Shown: piece by piece, positions 27,486 to 36,065 of the stretch
Layout of the letters: each line of letters starts with the position of its first letter
Numbering within the stretch: the stretch's first letter is position 1
Source: Micavibrio sp. UBA6147
GTDB lineage: Bacteria > Pseudomonadota > Alphaproteobacteria > Micavibrionales > UBA1664
DNA: 64,000 bases
Direction of reading: 5' to 3'
Assembly (NCBI GenBank): GCA_002423185.1
Contig: DIUX01000001.1
Location: 702,050-766,049, forward strand
The notes under the pieces: model-generated
What the model was told of the DNA's origin: nothing
The model's input: only the letters and a program-made list of their open reading frames with translations
The model's database searches: none
Translations under genes and position numbers: made by a program

Positions 27486-28719
27486 AGCGCAACGCCTCCA
27501 CGGGGTCGAGCCGCGCCGCCCGCCATGCGGGGTATAATGTGGCGAGAAGGGAAATCCCCATCGCCATCGCCACCACCACGATAACTTCGTTCCATTCGAT
27601 CAAGGCCGGCAATTTCGACAGGAAATAAATCTCGGCGGAAAACAACTCCGTCCCCGTCAACCCTTCCAGCCAACGGCGGATTGCCTCAATATTCAATGCA
27701 AACGCAATCCCCAGCGCCGCCCCGACCGCGGTTCCGACAAAGCCGATAAACGCGCCGGTCAAAATAAACACCTTCAAAATCGACCGCCGCGTCGCGCCCA
27801 TTGTCCGCAAAATCGCGATATCACGCCCTTTATCCTTCACCAACATAATCATGCTGGAAATAATGTTAAACGCCGCGACAATGATGATCAGGGTCAAGAT
27901 AAGGAACATGACATTCCGTTCAACCTGCAACGCGTTAAAGAAACTCCCGTTGGTTGCTTTCCAATCCGACACATGGAAGGTGCTTGGCAAAACCTGTTTC
28001 GCCGCCTCTACCACTTCGGATGATATGTTGGGGTCATTGACGAATAATTCCATCACATTAACGGCCTGCGGCATCTGGTAAAAACGCTGTGCCATATCAA
28101 TCGGCATAAACACGAAGCCGTTATTATATTCATACATTTCAACGTCAAACACCGCCGCTACTGTAAACGTCCCCTTGCGCGGCAAGCTCCCGAACGGCGA
28201 TGATTTGCCCTGCGGCGATAAGAGCTGAACCTGATCCCCAATTTGCAACCGGTATCGCTTGGCGATCTCCGACCCGATAATGACCGTATCATTGTAAAAA
28301 TCGGCCAAATCTCCGGCGACCAGAGACTCCGCCAAGGTCGGTTTACTCTTGAAATCCTCGGTCGACAGCCCGCGCACCAGCACGCCGGTCGACAGCCCGC
28401 CAACACTGAGCAAACTTTGGCGCTCCACCATCGGGATCGCCCGTTCAACCCCCTCAATGGTCATCATTTTTTGTTGAATTTCGGCATAGTTTTTGAAATG
28501 ACCCATCGTGTCATACATGGTGATATGACCGTTGAGGCCGAGGATGCGCCCGATCAACTCGGCGCGAAACCCGTTCATCACCGACATCACGATGATAAGC
28601 GTCGCCACCCCGAGCATAATGCCAAGGAAGGAAAAACCGGCAATAACCGACACAAACCCCTCAGCCTTGCGCGAGCGGAGATATCGAAATGCCATCATGC
28701 GTTCGAATGGTGTGAACAT
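27478..28719 (-). CDS. lolC: Lipoprotein-releasing ABC transporter permease LolC/LolE family
   Basis: The 413-residue protein has the LolC/E/F topology: one N-terminal helix (about 22-48), a large periplasmic domain (about 50-270), then three helices in an FtsX-like C-terminal domain. The N-terminal MAFRYLRSRKAEGFVSVIAGFS segment is characteristic of the family. Only one permease gene is present here, so it probably works as a LolF-type homodimer, as is usual outside gammaproteobacteria; that is inference. It pairs with lolD. Confidence 0.94.
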   Translation of the reverse strand: MFTPFERMMAFRYLRSRKAEGFVSVIAGFSFLGIMLGVATLIIVMSVMNGFRAELIGRILGLNGHITMYDTMGHFKNYAEIQQKMMTIEGVERAIPMVERQSLLSVGGLSTGVLVRGLSTEDFKSKPTLAESLVAGDLADFYNDTVIIGSEIAKRYRLQIGDQVQLLSPQGKSSPFGSLPRKGTFTVAAVFDVEMYEYNNGFVFMPIDMAQRFYQMPQAVNVMELFVNDPNISSEVVEAAKQVLPSTFHVSDWKATNGSFFNALQVERNVMFLILTLIIIVAAFNIISSMIMLVKDKGRDIAILRTMGATRRSILKVFILTGAFIGFVGTAVGAALGIAFALNIEAIRRWLEGLTGTELFSAEIYFLSKLPALIEWNEVIVVVAMAMGISLLATLYPAWRAARLDPVEALRYE

Positions 28720-28831
28720 AGGGCTGCATAGTAATCACCGCCCCTCCCCCCGTCAACCACGCAGAACGCCCCGCGCCGCACTTATACGCAATTATCCCCG
28801 CGCCCACCATTACCCCTAAAACTTTGCCCAT

Positions 28832-28861
28832 AAAAAACGCGGCGACCAACCAGCCACCGCG
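28832..28861 (-). terminator. Rho-independent terminator of proS
   Basis: On the minus strand CGCGGTGG pairs with TCGCCGCG (two G-U pairs) around an 8-nt loop (28838-28861) and is followed by six T (28832-28837). It lies 36 bases after the proS stop, so the RNase J to proS transcript probably ends here and lolC starts a new unit. Confidence 0.8.
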
Positions 28862-28896
28862 CCCTTCATCATTCCTTTTCAGGTCGATCTTTAACC

Positions 28897-30372
28897 TTAA
28901 TAAGACTTCCCGATAATCGCCTTCGCGCCGTTATCCGCAAACGGCAAGCAGCGCGGTGTCACGGCGTATTTCTTTTTCAATTCAGCAAATTTCGGGTCTG
29001 CCAGCAAGGCCGCATCCATGCGCACGAAGCCGAACTTGCTCTCATCGCCAAAAAACGCGTCCATTTCATCCAGTGTTTCAACATCGAAGATACGCTCATC
29101 ACGAAACGCCTTAGCGCGGGCGTATAGAGCCTTATGCATGTCGTCCAGCATCCCGCCCAATTGGGCGACAAACGCGGACTTGTCCAATGTTTGTTTGGAC
29201 TCTCGCCCCAAATCGCGGCGCACGGCGGTGACGGTGCCTTGGTCGACTTCATTGCCGCCGACCTCGACCCGTACCGGCACACCTTTTTTGATGGATTCCC
29301 ACATTTTGTTTGAGGGGCGGTCGTCCCGCACATCGCATTTTACGCGGAAACCAGCCGCCTTTAAGTCCTGTTCCAACGCCTTGGCATAGGCCACAACCCT
29401 GTCTTCGTTATCGGCCTTCACCACCGGAATGATCGACACATGATACGGCGCGATTTTGGGCGGCATGATCAACCCGTCGTCATCGGCATGAACCATAATC
29501 AAACCACCAATCGTGCGGGTGGACATTCCCCACGACGTCGTCCATGCCAGATGTTCGCCCCCGTCACGCCCTTGAAAACGAATATTCGCCGAGCGTGAGA
29601 AAGTCTGCCCCAAATCATGCGATGTTCCGGCCTGAAGGGCTTTGCCGTCTTGCATCATCGCCTCAACCGTGTAGGTCGCAATCGCCCCCGGGAATCTTTC
29701 CTCTGGCGTTTTTTCGCCGCGGATCACGGGAATAGCCAGCGCGTCCTCAAGGAATGTCGCATAAACATCGAGCATCTTACGCGCATCTTCGTTGCCGTCT
29801 TCGGCGGTTTCAAAGCAATTATGCCCTTCTTGCCACAAAAATTCCGATGTCCGTAAAAACATGCGCGGACGCATTTCCCAGCGCATCACGTTGCACCATT
29901 GGTTCAGCTTCATCGGCAAATCGCGATACGAACGCACCCAATTCGACAAAGCCTCACCAATAATCGTTTCCGACGTCGGGCGAATGACGAACGGCTCCGA
30001 CAACGGCGACGCCGGAATAAGCCCGCCATCGGGGCCTTTTTCAAGTCTGTGATGCGTTACAACCGCGCATTCCGTTGCAAAACCGTCAATATGTTCGGCT
30101 TCCTTGGCGATAAAGCTCAGCGGAATAAGCAGCGGAAAATAAGCATTTTCAACGCCCACATCCTTAATCATGCCACCCAGAATATCCTGAATATGTTCCC
30201 ATATCGCAAAGCCGTAGGGCTTGATGATCATACAGCCGCGCACCGGTGAATTTTCCGCCATATCGGCGGCTCGGATCACGGCCTGATACCACGCCGGAAA
30301 ATCCTCCGCACGGGTTGGCGTGATCGCGGTTTGAGGCTTTTTGGCGGATTGTGATTGTTGTTGGGCGGACAT
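28897..30372 (-). CDS. proS: Prolyl-tRNA synthetase, archaeal/eukaryotic-type
   Basis: ProRS charges tRNA-Pro. The 491-residue protein lacks the editing insertion of bacterial-type ProRS and follows the archaeal/eukaryotic-like architecture: class II core with PTSET (132-136), motif 2 RTSEFLWQEGH (174-184), GTSHDLGQTFS, motif 3 GMSTRTIGG, an anticodon domain and a C-terminal extension ending in Tyr491. The ATG at 30372 with GAGG upstream was preferred to a TTG at 30393. Most Alphaproteobacteria carry a short bacterial-type ProS at this same locus, so the gene seems to have been replaced in place. Confidence 0.93.
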   Translation of the reverse strand: MSAQQQSQSAKKPQTAITPTRAEDFPAWYQAVIRAADMAENSPVRGCMIIKPYGFAIWEHIQDILGGMIKDVGVENAYFPLLIPLSFIAKEAEHIDGFATECAVVTHHRLEKGPDGGLIPASPLSEPFVIRPTSETIIGEALSNWVRSYRDLPMKLNQWCNVMRWEMRPRMFLRTSEFLWQEGHNCFETAEDGNEDARKMLDVYATFLEDALAIPVIRGEKTPEERFPGAIATYTVEAMMQDGKALQAGTSHDLGQTFSRSANIRFQGRDGGEHLAWTTSWGMSTRTIGGLIMVHADDDGLIMPPKIAPYHVSIIPVVKADNEDRVVAYAKALEQDLKAAGFRVKCDVRDDRPSNKMWESIKKGVPVRVEVGGNEVDQGTVTAVRRDLGRESKQTLDKSAFVAQLGGMLDDMHKALYARAKAFRDERIFDVETLDEMDAFFGDESKFGFVRMDAALLADPKFAELKKKYAVTPRCLPFADNGAKAIIGKSY

Positions 30373-30422
30373 GTAAAACCTCGGTTCGGTCAAAATGTGA
30401 TTGGGTTCAATAATTGCGGATG

Positions 30423-30932
30423 TTATTCAGCGTTTTTCTTATCTTTATCCGTATCCGAAGCCTCGGCCTCAGCGCACAGATCATGGAAATTCCCTGAAAT
30501 ATCCTTGCCGTTATAAAGGATGCGGCCATCAAGGTAAACATCTACTTGCGCGAGTTTCGCCTCGCCCATCACCCCTTGCGGCGCGTCTACACCAGCATAG
30601 CCAAGCATATCAAGCGTCACGGGAATCTCGATTTTCTCCGGCAAGGCCATTTGCATCATATCGGCGCCTGTTGTCACGCCGGACACATCACCGCCATAGG
30701 TGACATCGGCATCCGGTACATGCGTGACGTCATCGGTCGGGGCATCGGCATGTTTACCGTCAATATCCTTGTTAATGCGTGTCATAAGCGAGCAATATTC
30801 CTTAACCCGCCGCTCTTTTTCCCGCGCCGCCTCTTGTGCGGCTTTGTCGTCTTCGGCCTGCGCCGGCAATGCGGCAAACATGCCCGCCAGCAAAACCAAA
30901 GCAACCGCCATCATTTTGTGCATTAATATCAT
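30423..30932 (-). CDS. Exported protein of unknown function
   Basis: I do not recognise this 169-residue protein. It has a clear Sec signal (hydrophobic 6-20, cleavage near LPAQA-ED at about 26), a charged helical stretch (27-45), and a mature part with two cysteines (47 and about 152) that could form a disulfide. The C-terminus is Asp/Lys-rich. Its ATG overlaps the stop of the DUF1467 gene (ATGA), so the two are translationally coupled. A periplasmic or outer-membrane role is inferred. Confidence 0.75.
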   Translation of the reverse strand: MILMHKMMAVALVLLAGMFAALPAQAEDDKAAQEAAREKERRVKEYCSLMTRINKDIDGKHADAPTDDVTHVPDADVTYGGDVSGVTTGADMMQMALPEKIEIPVTLDMLGYAGVDAPQGVMGEAKLAQVDVYLDGRILYNGKDISGNFHDLCAEAEASDTDKDKKNAE

Positions 30933-31195
30933 GTCAAATCTTCCCCCATCATACTATTCGCAATCCCGCGAAAATCGATCACGTTCATCTGTATCAAAGT
31001 CACGATGACCGCCGACACCACAAAGGCAATCGCCGTTGTAATCAGCAATTTTCTTTTCAACTGCGGATTCTTTGGCGCCGCCGGCAATCCGCCCTCGTCA
31101 TTGACGCCTTGTGCCTCCACCCCCCATGGCAAAACCATGAACAGCACAAGCCACCAAACCAGCAAAAACACAACAAGAGAAGCCGCAATATCCAT
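30929..31195 (-). CDS. DUF1467 family membrane protein
   Basis: The 88-residue protein has two membrane helices (about 5-25 and 50-70) with the pattern WWLVLFMVLPWGV and PKNPQLKRKLLITT that I recognise as DUF1467. The family is small, found almost only in Alphaproteobacteria, and nearly always next to the RNase J and proS genes; no function is known to me. It starts 6 bp after the RNase J stop. Confidence 0.88.
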   Translation of the reverse strand: MDIAASLVVFLLVWWLVLFMVLPWGVEAQGVNDEGGLPAAPKNPQLKRKLLITTAIAFVVSAVIVTLIQMNVIDFRGIANSMMGEDLT

Positions 31196-31201
31196 TTAAA
31201 A

Positions 31202-32899
31202 TCAACCTATTGAAATATGAAGCTCAACCAAAGGCTTAACATCAAACACATTGCGGAAGAATCGCCGCGCTTGATTGGTGATTTCCTTTTCAACCTTTTC
31301 GGGGTTAATCCGGTCACGCTGGCTCAGCCTATAAAACCCTTCTTCCATGCTTTGCGCACATTTATCATAGAGTTTTTGGTGTTCCGGCCTGTCAAGGTCA
31401 AGCAACCCGACAACGGAGAGGTTTAATTCCTCCATCTCGGTCGTTTCGCTGTTCACAAACAACGACACAAACACGCATCCATGAAAGCTCACCTTCTTAC
31501 GGTCACGCAGTGGTGCATAATCGGGGTCAACAACATCGCCGAACACAACCGGACGCATCGGGCAATCATAGCGCGCGACAATCTCCGCCCCATCCGGCGA
31601 CACTTGCATAAGCGCCCCGTTATCCGGCACACAAACCTCAATAACGCGGTTTGACCCGTCCGGCATCGTGGCGATTTTACCCTGCGCCATCATTTGCGTC
31701 TTTTCGCCGTGAACCGGAATCATGATCTTTGGCCGCACCCATTCCAGCATCGTTTCAATCTCGCCCTTATACGGGTGGCCGGACACATGGATCATGTGGT
31801 CTTTCGGTGTAATCACCTCAACACCGGCGGAGATAAGCAAATTCATCAAATCGCTGATTGCCCGCTCATTCCCCGGAATTTTCCGCGCCGAGAACATCAC
31901 ATGGTCGCCCTTTTTCAAGGAGATATGCTTATGCGCCCCTTGGGCGATTTTCGCCAAGGATGCCCGCCCCTCGCCCTGCGATCCGGTGATGATATAGACT
32001 TGTTTGTTCTTCGGCAGGCTCGCCATGTCCCGCACATCCACGAAGGGCGGAATATCCTCAAGGTAGCCACAACTTTGCGCGTTTTGCGCCATCGCCTCCA
32101 GCGAACGACCGGCGAGCGCTACATGCCGCCCGACCTTTTGTGCCGCCTTACAAATACTGTGAATCCGAGAAATGTTGGACGAGAAAATCGTAATCGCGAT
32201 TTTCCCCTTACATTCCTTGAACGCCCCTTCAAGGCCTTCTGCAGCGTCCCGTTCCGATGGACTGATCCCGTCACTTTCGGCATTCGTTGAATCCCCGACA
32301 TAGGCCAAGATGCCGTCTTCGCCGGCATAGCGTTCAAAAACCTCTTTGCGGGTCTTTTCGCCTAAGACGGGGCTGGGGTCGATATTCCAATCGCCGCTGT
32401 GTAAGACCGTTCCGATGGGCGTACGGATAAACAATCCATGCGCCTCGGGAATCGAGTGCGACACCGACACGGGGATAAACTCCATATCCCCGAACGGTAA
32501 AACCTCTTCCGGCTCAAAGGTAATAATTGTCGGGCGCTGTTTGTACTGCGCCTCCGAAAATTTACGCAGCAACACCTCATGCGCGAAGGGCGATGCATAG
32601 ATATCGGGATAGCCGAGCTCCGGCCAAAGCGTGACAACGCCGCCGACATGGTCTTCATGCGCGTGGGTAATGACCAAGGCTTTGATGCCTTTGCGGCATT
32701 GCGCCGGAATGCCGGACGGGTTGGGCATCATAAGGTCAACCCCAGGCATCCGTTCATCGGCAAACGCCGCGCCGCAATCCACAACGACCCAGTCGCCGTT
32801 CATGCCGTAAAAAGTCATATTGCCGCCGAACTGTCCGCACCCGCCAATCGGCAAAATATAGAGCATGTCAGAGTGAAACAGTTTTTTAGAAGAAGCCAT
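31202..32899 (-). CDS. rnj: Ribonuclease J
   Basis: RNase J matures and degrades RNA by endonucleolytic and 5'-3' exonucleolytic cleavage. The 565-residue product has the metallo-beta-lactamase motif HAHEDH (79-84), further metal ligands in VSHSIPEA and HSGDWNID, the beta-CASP domain with ITGSQGEG, and a C-terminal domain (about 450-565). In Alphaproteobacteria it coexists with RNase E. It follows coaX by 23 bp. Confidence 0.95.
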   Translation of the reverse strand: MASSKKLFHSDMLYILPIGGCGQFGGNMTFYGMNGDWVVVDCGAAFADERMPGVDLMMPNPSGIPAQCRKGIKALVITHAHEDHVGGVVTLWPELGYPDIYASPFAHEVLLRKFSEAQYKQRPTIITFEPEEVLPFGDMEFIPVSVSHSIPEAHGLFIRTPIGTVLHSGDWNIDPSPVLGEKTRKEVFERYAGEDGILAYVGDSTNAESDGISPSERDAAEGLEGAFKECKGKIAITIFSSNISRIHSICKAAQKVGRHVALAGRSLEAMAQNAQSCGYLEDIPPFVDVRDMASLPKNKQVYIITGSQGEGRASLAKIAQGAHKHISLKKGDHVMFSARKIPGNERAISDLMNLLISAGVEVITPKDHMIHVSGHPYKGEIETMLEWVRPKIMIPVHGEKTQMMAQGKIATMPDGSNRVIEVCVPDNGALMQVSPDGAEIVARYDCPMRPVVFGDVVDPDYAPLRDRKKVSFHGCVFVSLFVNSETTEMEELNLSVVGLLDLDRPEHQKLYDKCAQSMEEGFYRLSQRDRINPEKVEKEITNQARRFFRNVFDVKPLVELHISIG

Positions 32900-32922
32900 T
32901 GTATTCCTTAGTTTTTATAGGT

Positions 32923-33723
32923 TCAAGCCGCCGTCTTGGCATCCTTGAGAACCTTGTTCAGTAAAAAAAGACCATAGGTCGTAATATCATCGTCAATATG
33001 CGTGATGAACGGCATATCGGGGGCAAACACACTCGCCAGCCCGCCTGTCGCGACCACCGAGGCCTTCGCCCCGCTTGCGCCCAATTCCGCCTTACAGCGT
33101 TCCAAAAGCCCGCCAATCAAGGATATATACCCCCAATATACGCCGCTTTGCATCGCCTCAACCGTGTTTTTGCCAATCGCATGGGGCGGACGCTTAATAT
33201 CGATTTTCGGCAATTTTGCCGAGGCCTGATACAGCGCGTTACACGACAAATGAATACCGGGGGCAATCACCCCGCCGACAAAAGCACCGCTTTCATCCAG
33301 AATATCAAACGTCGTTGCCGTGCCGAAATCAATCACGATACACGGTGCGCCATAACGCTGTTTCACCGCAATCGCATTCACAAGGCGGTCTGCGCCCGCT
33401 TCTTGCGGCTTGTCGATATGAATGGCGAGCCCCGCCTTCAACACCGTCTGGCTGTCAATAAAATGCGCATCAAGGTCGCAATAGCGGCGGCACAAAGACG
33501 CCAGATTAAAATTCGCGTCCGGCACAACCGACGCCACGATCACCGATGTCACCGACGAAAAATCAAGCTGCGAACGCTGCAAAAGCGGGCTGAGCCACGA
33601 TGCGTATTCATCCGCAGTGCGCGCACTATCGGTACGGCAACGCCAGCTTGCCTTCATGTCACCAGCCTCATCAAACAAGGCAAATCCCGAATTTGTGTTG
33701 CCGACGTCAATCGCCAAGAGCAT
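32923..33723 (-). CDS. coaX: Type III pantothenate kinase
   Basis: CoaX phosphorylates pantothenate in the first step of CoA synthesis; the type III family is not inhibited by CoA. The 266-residue ASKHA-fold protein has the P-loop-like AIDVGNTNSGFALF (Asp6), GADRLVNAIA, and FGTATTFDIL with the catalytic Asp region. Its ATG overlaps the birA stop by one base (TAATG), showing translational coupling. Confidence 0.96.
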   Translation of the reverse strand: MLLAIDVGNTNSGFALFDEAGDMKASWRCRTDSARTADEYASWLSPLLQRSQLDFSSVTSVIVASVVPDANFNLASLCRRYCDLDAHFIDSQTVLKAGLAIHIDKPQEAGADRLVNAIAVKQRYGAPCIVIDFGTATTFDILDESGAFVGGVIAPGIHLSCNALYQASAKLPKIDIKRPPHAIGKNTVEAMQSGVYWGYISLIGGLLERCKAELGASGAKASVVATGGLASVFAPDMPFITHIDDDITTYGLFLLNKVLKDAKTAA

Positions 33724-34511
33724 TACACATGATCCTTTCCAAAATGCACTTCCCCTGATGTAATGCTACGGGTTATGCCAGAGTTTTGCTTAATCAGCAA
33801 TGCTCCATTTGGGTCAATTCCCATAAAAACGCCCTCAACCCGTTCATGGGGGAGCCGCGCCGTAATCACCTCACCCAAAAATGCTGCCCGCTTGAGCCAA
33901 GCCTGCCTGATTGGTTCAAACCCCTCTTCATGCCACTGCGCATAAACCGCCGACAAAGCCGCAAGCACCTCATCGCGAAACGCAATGATCAGGGCATCCG
34001 TTTGCCCGCCTGCGTCTGTTTCTGCCTCCGGCTTCGCAACCGTGCCGCCATGGCTGCGATCAATCCCTCCCTCGACAAAGTCCAAAAGCCTAGCGCGTTC
34101 GGGCGGCGCTAGCGCGATATTCACCCCGATCCCCAGCACCATAAACGACCCATCCCCGCCAGCTTCGAGCAAGATGCCCGCGCCTTTGCGACCACCCAGC
34201 AACACATCATTCGGCCATTTGATGTCCAGCACAGACTCCTCAACCCCCGCCCGCTCATACGCACGCACCAGAGCAAGCGCCGCGACAAACGCCATTTGTC
34301 CGAAACAGACAAACGGTTTGTTCGGCCTCAACACAACTGACATATAAAGATTTCCGCGGGGTGAAGCCCATTGATTCCCGTGCCGCCCACGCCCGCCTGT
34401 TTGTTCCAAACCGTGAACAACCAATCCTTCCACCGCGCCGTTTTCCGCGCGTTCGCGGGCGGCGTCCATCGTGCTCTCAACGGCGGCAAATATCTCGACC
34501 TGATAATCCAT
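33723..34511 (-). CDS. birA: Biotin-[acetyl-CoA carboxylase] ligase
   Basis: BirA attaches biotin to the carboxyl carrier protein AccB. The 262-residue protein holds the catalytic domain with the ATP/biotin loop GGRGRHGNQW and KWPNDVLLGGRKGAGILLE, then a C-terminal SH3-like domain. It lacks the N-terminal helix-turn-helix, so it is the non-regulatory class I form. The ATG at 34511 was preferred to a TTG at 34535. It lies between nuoN and coaX as in most Alphaproteobacteria. Confidence 0.95.
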   Translation of the reverse strand: MDYQVEIFAAVESTMDAARERAENGAVEGLVVHGLEQTGGRGRHGNQWASPRGNLYMSVVLRPNKPFVCFGQMAFVAALALVRAYERAGVEESVLDIKWPNDVLLGGRKGAGILLEAGGDGSFMVLGIGVNIALAPPERARLLDFVEGGIDRSHGGTVAKPEAETDAGGQTDALIIAFRDEVLAALSAVYAQWHEEGFEPIRQAWLKRAAFLGEVITARLPHERVEGVFMGIDPNGALLIKQNSGITRSITSGEVHFGKDHV

Positions 34512-34550
34512 CACGGTGAGTCTTTCTGACAACAAGGCAATAAAAGGCCT

Positions 34551-36017
34551 TTAGAATAACGAGCGAACCAGCACTTCTGCATATTCAATCAGCACCGCCG
34601 GAACGACACAAAAACCAACGACAACCGCCAAAGTCGCCACCAAGGTGCCATGCTGTGCGGCATAAGGGACGATCTGAATTTCGTCCATGCCGGCGTCTTC
34701 CTCGTCAAAGAACATGGTTTTAATGATGCGCAAATAATAATAAGCCGCAACAACACTGGTCAAAACGCCGATGACCGCCAAAACGATATATCCCGAATCA
34801 ACCGCCGCCTTAAACACCACCAACTTCCCAAAGAAACCGGCGAGCGGCGGAATACCACTGAGCGAGAACATAAACAACGTCATGGCATAGGCGTGAAACG
34901 GGCTGGTTTTCGACAAACCTTTAAAGTCTGCGATCTCCTCAACCGCGACTCCGCCCTTACGCAACGACAATACCACGCCGAAGGTTCCGGCCGTCATAAT
35001 CATGTACACCGTCATATACACAACGACACTCGCGCCGCCATCCGCCCCGCCCGCGACAATCCCCATAAGGGCATAGCCAATATTCCCGATCGAGCTGTAA
35101 GCTAGCAATCTCTTGATGCTTGTTTGAACAAGACCGGCAAAAGCGCCAAGCACCATCGACGCCATCGACAAGGCGTAAACAATCTGAACCCATTGATCTT
35201 GCAACCCGCCAAACGGGCCGTTCAACAACCGCATGATAAGGCAAATCGCCGCAATTTTCGGAACGATAGCAAAGAATGCCGTCACCGAGGCCGGAGCGCC
35301 TTGATACACGTCAGGCGTCCACATATGGAACGGCACCGCCGAGATTTTAAACGCCAACCCAACGAGCATAAACGCCAGACCAACCGTCAACCCGACATTA
35401 TACGTTGTGCCGTTCAAGACCTCTTCCAAAACGCCAAATCCCGTATGTCCGGCAAAGCCATAGACAAACGACATGCCAAACAACAACATGCCGGAGGCAA
35501 TGGCGCCCAAAATGAAATATTTCATCCCCGCCTCAGGCGCTTTATAGGAGTGCCGATTAAACGAAGCCAAAATATACAGCGCAAGGGATTGAAGCTCCAA
35601 CCCCACATAAAGGGTCAGCAAATCATGCGCGGACACCATAAAAAACATGCCGAGCATCGACAAAATCATCAAAACCGGCGCTTCGAAGCGACCTATTTGC
35701 GTCTGCTTCATATCAAAATAGACATAGATGAGTGAAATAAGCGTCCCAAGCGCAATCAACATTTTGATCGACAAGGAGAAATAGTCCTGAATATACAGCC
35801 CGCCAAAGGCGACAACAGGTTCGTCATATTGCCCAAACATTCCAAAACAGACAACAATGATCCCGACCAAAAACGCGCAGGACAAGAAAGACGCCACAGC
35901 AAAAGCCTGATGTTTCTTGAACGCCGAGAACACAAGCAACCACAAAGCAAAAGCCGCCGTTGCGACCTCCGGCATGGCTGTTTTAATATCCTGAAACACA
36001 TCTACGGACTGTATCAT
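34551..36017 (-). CDS. nuoN: NADH-quinone oxidoreductase subunit N
   Basis: NuoN is one of three antiporter-like proton-pumping subunits of the complex I membrane arm. The 488-residue protein is almost entirely hydrophobic, with about 14 helices and the conserved GLELQSLALY (Glu of TM5) and RLLAYSSIGNIGY (broken TM8 Lys/Arg region) segments. It is the last gene of the nuo series and lies just before birA. Confidence 0.96.
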   Translation of the reverse strand: MIQSVDVFQDIKTAMPEVATAAFALWLLVFSAFKKHQAFAVASFLSCAFLVGIIVVCFGMFGQYDEPVVAFGGLYIQDYFSLSIKMLIALGTLISLIYVYFDMKQTQIGRFEAPVLMILSMLGMFFMVSAHDLLTLYVGLELQSLALYILASFNRHSYKAPEAGMKYFILGAIASGMLLFGMSFVYGFAGHTGFGVLEEVLNGTTYNVGLTVGLAFMLVGLAFKISAVPFHMWTPDVYQGAPASVTAFFAIVPKIAAICLIMRLLNGPFGGLQDQWVQIVYALSMASMVLGAFAGLVQTSIKRLLAYSSIGNIGYALMGIVAGGADGGASVVVYMTVYMIMTAGTFGVVLSLRKGGVAVEEIADFKGLSKTSPFHAYAMTLFMFSLSGIPPLAGFFGKLVVFKAAVDSGYIVLAVIGVLTSVVAAYYYLRIIKTMFFDEEDAGMDEIQIVPYAAQHGTLVATLAVVVGFCVVPAVLIEYAEVLVRSLF

Positions 36018-36065
36018 CGTTACGCGCTTTTCTTCTTATGCTGTTTTGGTATTACTTGGGTGGTT

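Noticed and set aside
28661..28849. 62-codon minus-strand frame between lolC and proS
   Set aside because: Overlaps the lolC start and the proS terminator; no family features.
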